Positions 21,401 to 29,929 of a stretch of DNA of 64,000 bases are shown here, piece after piece. How positions within the stretch are numbered: position 1 is the stretch's first letter; every line of letters begins with the position of its first letter. A program made the translations under genes and the position numbers. Under the pieces are notes generated by a model, which worked only from the letters and a program-made list of their open reading frames with translations, was not told the DNA's origin and did not search any database. This DNA comes from Paraspadella gotoi (lineage: Eukaryota > Chaetognatha), in the NCBI GenBank assembly GCA_051294375.1, contig CM119267.1:14625694-14689693 (forward strand), read 5' to 3'.

Positions 21401-22561
21401 AATGAAAATCATGAGTAAATATTATCATTATGGTTCCTAACATTTACACTAGGCCATTGGCAATTTTTTTTTTTTTAGTCAGACAGAAACTTGGCAAATG
21501 AAAATCACGAGTAAATACTATCATTATGGTACCGAACATTTACACTAGGCCATTGCCATTTTTTTTTTAAAGTCATAGACAGAAACTTGTCAATTTTTTT
21601 TAAGACTGAAAATAATGGTATACTTCGCGAAGAGTAGAAACGAGAGAATGTATCACTAGACAAAATATACCGAGGAGGAAGAAGAAGAAGAGGAGAATTG
21701 GACGGCAGGCTAAATCCTCCTCTGGGAACATTAACATAATTAGTAGTGGTTTTAAGACCTAAACCGTCGCAGAGCAAATTCAACCAAAGTTGCATTCTTT
21801 TTAGTAGCGAAGCGTATTGTAAAAGCAAGAGGAAAATAAAACCTATATCAGAAAGAGAAAACAAATTATTATTTTAATGTATTATAAAAAGACATTCGAT
21901 AACTTTTTGCCTATAAAATATGGTTAAATACTATTCTAAGTTTTGATTCACTACCCTGTATATGTATATACTTATGTAATATATATACGTATTTGGTAGG
22001 AGTCACGTCTCACAATTCGGAGACAGAGAGATAGGTGCTCATTACGAGGTGGGGGAATTCATCGGAACCGAGCGTTTCGGAGGCTCCAAACGTCCAAACA
22101 AACCGCGGCCGAAGCTTTCGCCCATCAAAGACGCCGTCCCTGCGCCCGACGTTCCACTCCACATTCTTCGAAAACGTCTTGACGCGGCCCAGTCCACCGA
22201 GATCGCGACAAAAATCCAACAGCAGCTTGAATCCTTGCAGCAAAATCGAAGGCGTCTCGATCGCATCGTCGAGGATATAGTCCATCATGTCGCCTCCGTC
22301 GCAGCCGAGTCCAACGGGGTGGGCGTCTCCTTTTCAGAGGTCCTCAATGCGAAACCCCGCATTCGACGCTACTCGTGTTTCGAGCGTGTAGTCTCTCATT
22401 TTTCTCGCACCTGCGCTCCTCTCAGCAAAAACGACTACGCTCTGAGAAAGGTCCGCGTCTTGGTCAATCTCTGCGAGATGAGCGGCGTCGACTCCGAAGT
22501 TATCTACGATACTGTCACCAAATTCTGTCACGGTCACCAGCCTTTCCTGGATGTTTATTAA
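18464..22561 (+). CDS. LGMN: Legumain (asparaginyl endopeptidase, peptidase family C13)
   Basis: Legumain is a lysosomal cysteine protease that cleaves after Asn. Five exons, 18464-18707, 19521-19663, 19729-20041, 20111-20198 and 22000-22561, give 449 aa, near the human 433. Residues 1-22 form a signal peptide. The catalytic His is in [10 protein letters not shown] and the catalytic Cys in [11 protein letters not shown], both in exon 3. Exon 1 carries the [21 protein letters not shown] block. The exon 4/5 junction restores [13 protein letters not shown], matching the family's NTSHVMQYG. Exon 5 encodes the C-terminal death-domain-like prodomain ([14 protein letters not shown] ... [13 protein letters not shown] ... 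CHGH). Exon 4 alone appears to end in TGA at 20199, but that is the GTGATA splice donor. Intron 4 holds a 1.7-kb transposon, and intron 1 an interspersed repeat. Despite these insertions the gene reads intact. Confidence 0.93.
19285..19457 (-). repeat. Interspersed repeat family B, copy in LGMN intron 1
   Basis: This copy lies on the - strand: reading on -, it runs from GAGTGAATAAACGAGACTG to the shared end TTGGTTGTACCAATTTCATA. It matches the BORA-intron copies at 58614-58820 (+) and 59537-59726 (-) over most of its length, is cut short at the far end, and lacks a few short segments. The constant hairpin-like end (TTGGT-TGT-ACCAA) and variable opposite end suggest 5'-truncated retrotransposed copies. 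Confidence 0.6.
20258..21958. mobile_element. Tc1/mariner-type element (decayed) in LGMN intron 4
   Basis: The left terminus TACAGGGTAGTGATTCAAAA (20256 on) and the reverse complement of the right terminus (TACAGGGTAGTGAATCAAAA, ending 21960) agree at about 25 of 27 positions. Both ends are flanked by TA (20256-20257 and 21959-21960), the target duplication of Tc1/mariner elements. The 1,701-bp body has no intact transposase; only short - strand frames (20949-21173, 21505-21864) are open. It contains a 96-bp tandem duplication at 21401-21592. Its removal is by splicing, because it lies wholly within intron 4. Confidence 0.75.
21401..21592. repeat. Two-copy tandem repeat, about 96-bp unit
   Basis: Two adjacent copies begin with AATGAAAATCA(T/C)GAGTAAAT and contain ACATTTACACTAGGCCATTG and AGACAGAAACTTG(G/T)CAA, starting at 21401 and 21497. 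They differ at a few positions and in poly-T length. The duplication lies inside the transposon in LGMN intron 4. Confidence 0.75.
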
Positions 22562-22873
22562 CTATTGTGACCACACGAGGAAAAACTATTAATGCCCACA
22601 CCGTTTGTTTTATTTCTCTTGTTTTGGTATTTTTGGATCGATTTTGGCTGTTCGGAATGTAATAATATTATTTGAATTTGTGGGCTATTATTTGAATTTT
22701 GCTTTCTCAATTTGACTTGATTTTAGACATTAGTTATTTTGCATTTTTGTGATATGATCTTAAGAAATTACTGATCTGAAGTTTAGTTGTATCCATTATG
22801 TTAAACACAAGGATACTCGTGGACCTTAGGCTTAGTATGTAATAACCCCAAATTTTTTAAATGGCGTTATAAC

Positions 22874-22918
22874 ATTTGACTAGTTTTTCGTATTAATAAT
22901 ACGAAAAACTAGTCAAAT
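22874..22918. repeat. 45-bp perfect palindrome (22-bp arms, 1-base centre)
   Basis: The arm ATTTGACTAGTTTTTCGTAT plus two more bases (22874-22895) is exactly reverse-complemented at 22897-22918 around a single A. It is in the spacer between LGMN and the SLC37 gene, about 310 bp after the LGMN stop. As RNA it would fold into a long, perfect hairpin. Confidence 0.85.
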
Positions 22919-23260
22919 TTTATTATGTAAGAAAGTTATAATTTATGAATATTTTTTTGAGATTTTTTAACTTCTCATTATTTTGTTTTAGGTTTTTCTT
23001 TTATATTGTATCATCAACTGGTGTCGATCGTTTTTATAATTTTAAACATTGAGAGATTCTTGACAGTTTATACCTTTTTATTTTGTATACTTTTTTTAAC
23101 TGATTCTGCGGTCTAATGTATGATGTAATCACTTCTGCGTTCATGATTGAATTCGTCTCATTTTTTCCACAGCATCATCGTCGTGTCAACAAAAATGAAT
23201 CGGAGATCGGATTGATTTTCAGAAAAGCCTTGTTGGTCTTTAAGAAAAAACCTTTTGAAA

Positions 23261-25155
23261 ATGGCTGACAGAAGGACTCGCGTAATTAAGTATTTCTCCC
23301 CCAACCTTAAGAAATATTCTTTTCACCATGTGAGCGTTTTTTTCCTGACTTTTTTCTGCTACGCCTTCTTTCACGCCTCGCGAAAAGTCTTTCCCAATAC
23401 GAAGCCCACCATAGCTGAAGTTTGGACTCCCGCGCACCGTGTATACAACAACGGATCGACGGAAGAATGGCGCCAAATTTCCCTCAAGCCGCGGGATGAG
23501 TGGGAGACTCACGACCTTTGCGTAGATAAGGATACCACCGACGATCTTTTGGGCACCATCGACATGGCGTTCATGTTCTCCTACGCTATCGGCCTATTTT
23601 TCAGCGGTATAATCGGGGATCGTTTCGAACCACGGTTCGTTTTGTCGATCGGCATGACGCTAAGCGCCCTCACAGTGTTCTTGTGGGGATTTTTGCTCGA
23701 AAGTCTGCACTACTACAACAAGTACATGTATATCGCGCTCTGGGCTCTTAACGGTTTCGTGCAATCATCCGGTTGGCCCACCGTCGTCGCGGTAATGGGA
23801 AACTGGTTCGGCAAATCGAGCAGAGGTTTCATTTTAGGACTATGGTTAGTCCAATATTTTTACCGTTTACGAACAAAGTATGAGGGACGGAGAATATAAC
23901 TGATTGACATTTTAGGTCGGCCTGTGCGTCCGTTGGAAATATAATCGGGGCAGCCTTGGTTGCAAGCGTTTTGGATTACGGTTACGAGTTCCCTTTCCTC
24001 GTCTCGTCGGCTGTCCTTCTTGGAGGGGCGGTGCTCATGTTCTTCGGCCTCGTTCCTAAGCCGGCCGACGTTGGTCTTCCGGAGCCCGAGGATTTTGAAG
24101 AAAAAGCGATTGTGAGTGACAGGGTCGCGAACGAATGCGACGCGGAAGATTCGGATCCGCTGCTGGCCCAGCCGGAAACGCCTAGCGTCCCCCCCACTCA
24201 CTCCAAAGTTTACGAGGACGAGGAAGTTCCTTCGGCGGAAAACTCGTCCCTGAATTTTCCGGCGGCGACTGTAACACGGCCAGTCCCGATTTCCTTTTTT
24301 AAAGCGGTTTTTTTGCCTGGCGTCATTCCCTACTCCCTTTGCTACGCGGCATTGAAGTTGGTCAACTACAGCTTTTTTTTCTGGCTACCGCTTTATCTTC
24401 ATGACGCTTATCGATGGTCCAACGACACGGCCAACGGCTTGTCGCAGTGGTACGACGTTGGCGGAATTATAGGGGGAACCATTGGCGGCTACGTTTCGGA
24501 TGTCGCAAGGAAGCGTTCACCAGTGCTATTTGGCCTCTTGCTTCTAGCCATTCCCATGTTATACATTTATCAAGGTGAGCGATAGTTTGCGAGCCGTCTA
24601 ACTAATTGCAAAATTCTTATTGTTGTTCAAACCAAACAATTTCTAACTTTCCAGTTTATGGCAGCGATGAGGTGTCGAACGCCGCGCTTATGGGCTTGGT
24701 TGGATTCTTTATCGGGGGCGCCGCTAATATCATTTCCGCCGCAATTTGCGCGGATATGGGCAGACTCGACCAGTTGCGTGGAAACTCTGAGGCTTTGGCC
24801 ACCGTGACGGGAATCGTCGATGGAACTGGATCCGTTGGAGCGGGTAATTTTTCATATTTTTTAACATTCGAACATTCATATTATTATTGATTTAAATAAA
24901 TTTGCTTGCTTAGCCATCGGCCAGGCCGTTTTGCCCAGAATAAGCGGAACCTACGGTTGGAAGTTCGTCTTTTATTTTTTCATCTTGTGCATCATTTTGA
25001 CTTGCGTCAGCACGTTTTACATGATGACCCGGGAGTTGGAATGTCTTCGTCGCTGCTTCGCATGCCGCAAGAGCGAGCATCGAGAACGCGTCCTCGAACC
25101 TTACCAACCGCCTCCCACGTTCGACTCTTCTGAGATTCATATCGATTCCCGGTAG
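23261..25155 (+). CDS. SLC37A2: SLC37 family sugar-phosphate/phosphate exchanger (SLC37A1/A2-like)
   Basis: This is a 12-helix major-facilitator membrane protein that exchanges glucose-6-phosphate for phosphate, usually in the ER. Four exons, 23261-23844, 23916-24574, 24655-24843 and 24914-25155 (phases 2, 1, 1), give 557 aa, larger than G6PT (SLC37A4) and fitting SLC37A1/A2/A3. Diagnostic features: FFCYAFFHASRKVFPNTK in helix 1, a long first luminal loop, FSYAIGLFFSGIIGDRF, NGFVQSSGWPTVVAVMGNWF, a long acidic central loop in exon 2 (about 270-340), GLSQWYDVGGIIGGTIGGY, and the exon 3/4 AAIGQAVLP junction. The short cytoplasmic tail is Cys/Arg-rich (CLRRCFACRKSEHRERV). I chose the ATG at 23261 because the frame extends only to a TTG. 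The leader contains a small upstream ORF (ATG near 23194) and an acceptor-like GATTTTCAG (AG 23220-23221). Assignment among SLC37A1/2/3 is uncertain. Confidence 0.85.
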
Positions 25156-25601
25156 CGGATTTTTTTATGAATTGGACGAATCTTGGTTAAAATGCCAAAA
25201 AAGCCAAAAATGAACCGAGTTCCGTTTCGGGTCACTTATTTTATAAAGTCTTTCTATTTTTTTCTTGTTGGTATTAAAGATCAGTCATTAAACGGAGTTT
25301 CAAAACAAATATTTAATGTTATACTTAAATAATATTGTTTTGATTATCAAATTCTAATTTTTTATGTATACACAAAATAACCAACCTCCACTCTTTTATT
25401 ATAGTAACTTTGAGGGCTAAATTTAATTACTCCAAAATTTTTTTTTAAATCTGGCCACGTCAATTTCATATACTGCTGTTGTTATTATGTTTTTATTATT
25501 ATATTATTATGTTATGCTGTTATTATCTAATAGGAGAGATGGTTGCCTTAAACAACCATAACCATTTCCAAAGTCTAGGGGCAAGATGGCTTATTTATTC
25601 C

Positions 25602-26990
25602 CATGTTGGAAAAAAATTGTCGCGTCAACTTTTTAGCTGTTTTTTGGTATTTTAATGTAAGAATTTAAATATTACGAAACTTCGGCCTTTTGTAATTCAT
25701 ATGAGCTGAGTCTCATTTATATAAAAATATAAGAGTATTATTCAAAAGAAATGATAGTCGGTTTTGAAGGTCTCAGTTTGCCATTTTCTATGATGTATAT
25801 AATAATGATAATATAACATATTTGTAATGAGTTTTCTTTATTTAGTGACTGTCTATTAAGAGGAGGTCAAATGTGAAACTTTTTTCAATGCAATTTTCCG
25901 ATTTTTTCTGATGATTAATAAGTACTTAAAATTAAAGCGAAAATAAATATGAGGCAATGAACATGTAGCATTTTTTCTCCTCTAAAAAGAAATAAAATTT
26001 AAGTAATTCAAATATCAAAATACCACTGACAGCTAAAAAATGTAAATCAAGGGTATTAAAAAAGTTGTTAAGCATTAGTCATATTATTGTTCAATGCACG
26101 AAAACAAAACCTGTACCAAGTTTTAAAGAATGAAAAATATAATATTTTATATTTAATAAAATATTTAAATTTTATATTAACTATTAATTTCTTAAATTAA
26201 AAAAATTTATAAAATCAATTGACATTATATTAAAAAATATGAAATCTATACCACATTGAAAAGCAGGCAAAATGCTACATTTTGCGTTTTATACCTTATA
26301 CTATGTCAAACATTAAAATGAAAGAAATCAAAAGTTGATCCACAAATTTGATGAGTTCATTGGGGCAAAAAAGTTAATACTAAAGACTTATTAGAATTAT
26401 GTAAAAATTTATCGATTTAAAAATATCTAGGGTGAAGGGACTCTGAGATATCGCCACAGGAAATGTTACAATTGAGAAAAATCATACTGTATTGTAAAGC
26501 ATCAGTGAAAGTTATAAATTTCTGGGTAACCTTTCTGTAAGCAAAATTAAAATTTTTATTTATTTTTGAAATATTATCGGTAGCAAGTATCAAACAAATT
26601 TAAAAAAAACAAATCACAGATATGGTAAAAGATGGCAGACAATGCATCATTATATTATGCAGCAATAAAAAGCTTAATATGCTTCAAAGGGGATCACTCT
26701 TTTTTCCAGCTGGCCTAAGATTATTTCTCACCCCAAATCTGATAAAATATATCACGTTAAAGATAAAATATTATTAATAATGTAAGTTATTTACTTTATC
26801 TAAAAAAAATAAAAAGTTAGATGAAACCTTTCCTGTACTCATTATATAATTTTATGTTGTTAAGAATAAATATTTTTATTCCGTTCTAAAGAGTTATTTT
26901 ATATTAAAACCTATTTATTTATAAAATTAAAAAACGTGATAATAAAAATACCTAATTTTTCCCAACCGCGATAATTTTTTTTCCATCACG
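25602..26990 (+). mobile_element. Inverted-repeat DNA element, family A, copy 1
   Basis: The left end CATGTTGGAAAAAAATTGTC (25602 on) matches the reverse complement of the right end (CGTGATGGAAAAAAAATTAT, ending 26990). A second, inverted copy with near-identical ends lies at 57173-59225 and shares internal blocks, for example GGGTAACCTTTCTGTAAGCA (about 26525) and TTTTTAGCTGTTTTTTGG near the left end. The element interrupts an older family B repeat, whose two halves flank it. There is no intact transposase frame. The superfamily is not settled. Confidence 0.7.
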
Positions 26991-27134
26991 ATAAATGAAT
27001 GGAATATTTTTATAATGATTGTACCAATTTTATGCGGGTGTTAGTTATTAAAATATTCAAACATTGACTTTTAACCGAACTGTAACAATGAACATTCCAC
27101 CTTTTTGGACACTGCCTTAGGCATGCTGGGTTGT

Positions 27135-27135
27135 A

Positions 27136-27177
<42 letters not shown>

Positions 27178-27178
27178 T
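27135..27178. repeat. (ATT)n microsatellite
   Basis: About 15 near-perfect tandem TTA/ATT units in the spacer between the SLC37 gene and the next small gene. Confidence 0.95.
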
Positions 27179-27378
27179 ATAATTGAACCTTTTTACCGCA
27201 ACTAGCTTTAGTATGTAGTCTTTGACTATTCAACTCACTTTCACCAATCGATAAAGGTTTTTTTTTCCTGATGAATGATCATGTCCTAAATTTTAAACAG
27301 TTTAGCTAGCCAGAGACTTTAAAAACGAAGTCATTCAAACTAAATTTAAGCTAGCTACAGACACTTTTTCTTCGTGCG

Positions 27379-27798
27379 ATGACCGACCCCAATTCGCCCT
27401 TCACCCCGGCTTCGGCTTTATTATTTCGCTCGAGCCTGGCTTCCTTTAGCGCCGCAGTTCCCACTACGCCCATCATTGAACGCGCGCTTTTTCCTTGTTC
27501 CTCTTCTGCTTCCTCGTCGCCCGCGTTACTCGTCCCGTCCCCCGTTCTTCGCCGAGCGATTAAGTTGTCTTCTCCTTTTCCACTGGAATCACCGTCTTCG
27601 GCCTCTTTCGTTCGCTGCGTGCCCACTCTCGTTCGAAAAGAGCGAAATAAAAACGAAGACGAGGATGAAGACGACGATCAAGTGGTACCCGACTGCGGCG
27701 TCATCGCAGAGAACGTGGTGCGAACAACCACGGAGGTTAAGAATTGTCGCCCTAAGAGATCGCTTTCCCATTCTGTCAAAGTTTTAAGGAAAAAATAA
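27379..27798 (+). CDS. Unrecognised 139-aa Ser/Pro- and Glu/Asp-rich protein
   Basis: An ATG-to-TAA frame with high GC relative to its flanks. The first 95 residues are Ser/Pro/Ala-rich (LLFRSSLASFSAAVPTTPII, SSSASSSPALLVPSPVLRRA), then a charged segment (KERNKNEDEDEDDDQ), then a basic C-terminus (CRPKRSLSHSVKVLRKK). SP/TP sites are common, as in cell-cycle phospho-targets, but no KEN box, D-box or other diagnostic motif is clear, so I give no function. The alternative + frame at 27476-27787 and the - frame at 27351-27626 are open because of composition. The next gene starts 160 bp later on the same strand. Confidence 0.5.
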   Translation: MTDPNSPFTPASALLFRSSLASFSAAVPTTPIIERALFPCSSSASSSPALLVPSPVLRRAIKLSSPFPLESPSSASFVRCVPTLVRKERNKNEDEDEDDDQVVPDCGVIAENVVRTTTEVKNCRPKRSLSHSVKVLRKK

Positions 27799-27958
27799 AC
27801 TGGCGTTTCAAATTTTGATTTTGATTTAAAAAATAAAACCCCGCACTGAGGTCACCGAGGCTTTATTTAACAGTTTTGTGTTTTTGTTATTTTTTTCCGT
27901 TCGATTATGATAGAGGTTTTTTCCAATCAATAAATTTTGAAATACTTCATTAATTCTC

Positions 27959-28948
27959 ATGGATGTCGACCCAAAATCGGATTCCTGGCCTGACGCCGTT
28001 CCATCCCTGCCCAAAACTGATACGATTCGTGTGAAAGAGGAAATCGGAGTTAATCGCTGTTTGGAATCAGTCGACGATAGAATCCGAGAAGTGCGAAGCA
28101 GAATCGAGGCCGATTTAAAGACGAGGAGCAGCGAGTCGCGGAATTTCGGACACTTCAACGAATCTCCCTTTGATTATTCGAGAGAAAACTCCGGCGCGCA
28201 CTCCCTTCAATACCCAGAGGTTCTTTTAGATCCTGCTGGCCGTAGAGTTGTCGAGGTGCCTTCTTTCTCCAGTCTTACAGAGTACCATCAGGTTCCCTTC
28301 GAGAACGTTCCTCGATGGCGCCGGCGTCCTCCTTTGGTCCGCTACATTCCCAGCGGCTACGACGAGATCAACCGTCAATCCTTGTCCTCTGCCAACGACT
28401 TTTCCTCCGAATTGATGGGTTACGTCAGAATGAGGAAGGAGATGCTTAAAATGGACCTCCGCGAGAAACTTCGCAAACGCAAAGAAACAATGGCGGCGGC
28501 GACGGCGGCGGCTGCAGCGGCCTCGTTGGCAGCCCTTCGCACTCATAGATCAAGGGCTTTGCGCCCCGACGAAAGAGTGAAAAACTCAAGACGACCGGCC
28601 TATAGACGTAAATTCGTTCGGCGGGAAGACGGGGTCAGCTCCGATAATCATTGGAAACGTGAAGCGAGTCGAAGCAGCAGTAGCAGCAGTTCAACGTCCT
28701 CCTCATCTTCCTCCGAAGGAGATGAGAAGGAAATGTCGTCAAAGGGGTCGAACCGTGCCGGAGATTTTATCGAGGAAGAAGGCCGTCTAAGGACCGGGAC
28801 ATCCAGGCAGATGGGAGCAAGGGGACGATCCCCATCTCATTTGCCGCCCAAGTCTTATTATGAAAGGAGATTGTGGGGACAAAGTCCCCCGAGGCAAAAT
28901 TATTCAAGAATTGAAAGCATTGATTCCGGATGTCGTAGAAGCTCGTGA
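27959..28948 (+). CDS. Unrecognised 329-aa basic, low-complexity protein
   Basis: A long frame from an ATG to TGA (28946-28948). I do not recognise it. The N-terminal part has a possible coiled segment (ESVDDRIREVRSRIEADLKT) and a VKEE sequence that fits a SUMO consensus. The middle has a more ordered stretch (VEVPSFSSLTEYHQVPFENV and PRWRRRPPLVRYIPSGYDEI) that may be the conserved core, then a basic helix-rich segment with an Ala run (about 179-192), a poly-Ser tract (about 239-257) and a basic C-terminus. This resembles nuclear RNA-processing proteins in composition only. The stop overlaps a strong donor-like sequence (AGCTC|GTGAGTAA at 28945), so the gene may instead splice onward; no convincing downstream exon was found before 29930. 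Confidence 0.55.
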   Translation: MDVDPKSDSWPDAVPSLPKTDTIRVKEEIGVNRCLESVDDRIREVRSRIEADLKTRSSESRNFGHFNESPFDYSRENSGAHSLQYPEVLLDPAGRRVVEVPSFSSLTEYHQVPFENVPRWRRRPPLVRYIPSGYDEINRQSLSSANDFSSELMGYVRMRKEMLKMDLREKLRKRKETMAAATAAAAAASLAALRTHRSRALRPDERVKNSRRPAYRRKFVRREDGVSSDNHWKREASRSSSSSSSTSSSSSSEGDEKEMSSKGSNRAGDFIEEEGRLRTGTSRQMGARGRSPSHLPPKSYYERRLWGQSPPRQNYSRIESIDSGCRRSS

Positions 28949-29929
28949 GTAACCAAGGAATGATCAATGAAGAGTAGTTAACGGTTGATGTTATCCTATC
29001 GACTTTCATGTTTGAATGTTCTGCGTTTCGGAATCCGTTTAAAGCTTAAAATCACGCGCCGGCGGAGACGCAAAAAATGTAGATGTAATTAACTAGAGTC
29101 GGCGTGTTTGAGATCTTCTCATTTGACTTGGACCCCGATCGTAAATTACAATGTAGTTATTTTTTTATTTCGAAAATTAAGATAGTAACTGTGATGAACT
29201 GTTTTTCACTTTTAAATCATTCTTAGATGTTAGAAATACGCTTTGAAAACCTAATTCCTAATTAGGTTTAAATTAACGAGTTGTTATTTTTACATAAAAA
29301 TAGTCCTTTAAAACCTAAATTTTATTTTAGAGTATTACCGGAAATATAATTTTTCGTTGAATTTCGATTTTAGATATGGGTTATATGTTGATTTTTTTTA
29401 AAATTTTAATACATTTTTTACACAAAATATTTTTTTTTATATGCAAACAGATTTTTTATGTTCTACTTTTCTGCTGTTAGTATATAAATATCAGTATATT
29501 ACAATAATATAATAATTGTTGCAAAAGTGACAACTCTTTCGAAAATCCGGAGTCTTCTACCGTATTTGCCCGTTTTGAATCGCATTTTCGAAATGGAAAT
29601 TTGAAAGCACGCTAACGAGAACGAATCGTCGAATCATTTCTCGAAGGACTGCGTAATTTTTTCAGCGATTTTGCTTAGGTAGGATGTTATCCAGACGACG
29701 AACTTGGAGACAGAATTTTAAGAACACCTCGACGAGACGTCACCACTGGGCGGATTTTAGTTGACAACGTTTATTAAATATATTTAAAAGTCGTAATTGT
29801 TTATGCTCGTTATCATATGAAATTGGTACAACCAATATATATGTTATCTATTAAAATTATAACTTTTTTATGATTTTTTTTTGAGCAATGAAGAAATTTT
29901 AATAAGGAAAACTTTTGGACGCTAAAGAA
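28949..29929. other. Intergenic region, possibly with an unrecognised exon
   Basis: Mostly AT-rich. A GC-richer block at about 29525-29760 has exon-like composition, but no frame in it is open for long and it matches nothing I know. A truncated copy of repeat family B (end only, - strand) lies at 29814-29870. Confidence 0.4.
29814..29870 (-). repeat. Repeat family B, end-only copy
   Basis: On the - strand this reads TATTGGTTGTACCAATTTCA with adjoining AT-rich bases, the constant end shared by the copies at 19285, 58614 and 59537. Only the terminal part is present, as expected of a strongly truncated insertion. Confidence 0.5.

Larger units (their letters stand above)
25156..27378. other. Repeat-rich intergenic region with nested transposons
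   Basis: No host gene is visible. From 25541 to 25600 and again from 26991 to 27033 lies one copy of repeat family B, split by a 1.39-kb inverted-repeat element (25602-26990, listed separately). An (ATT)n microsatellite follows. The segment before 25541 is AT-rich and shows no further structure. Confidence 0.6.
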
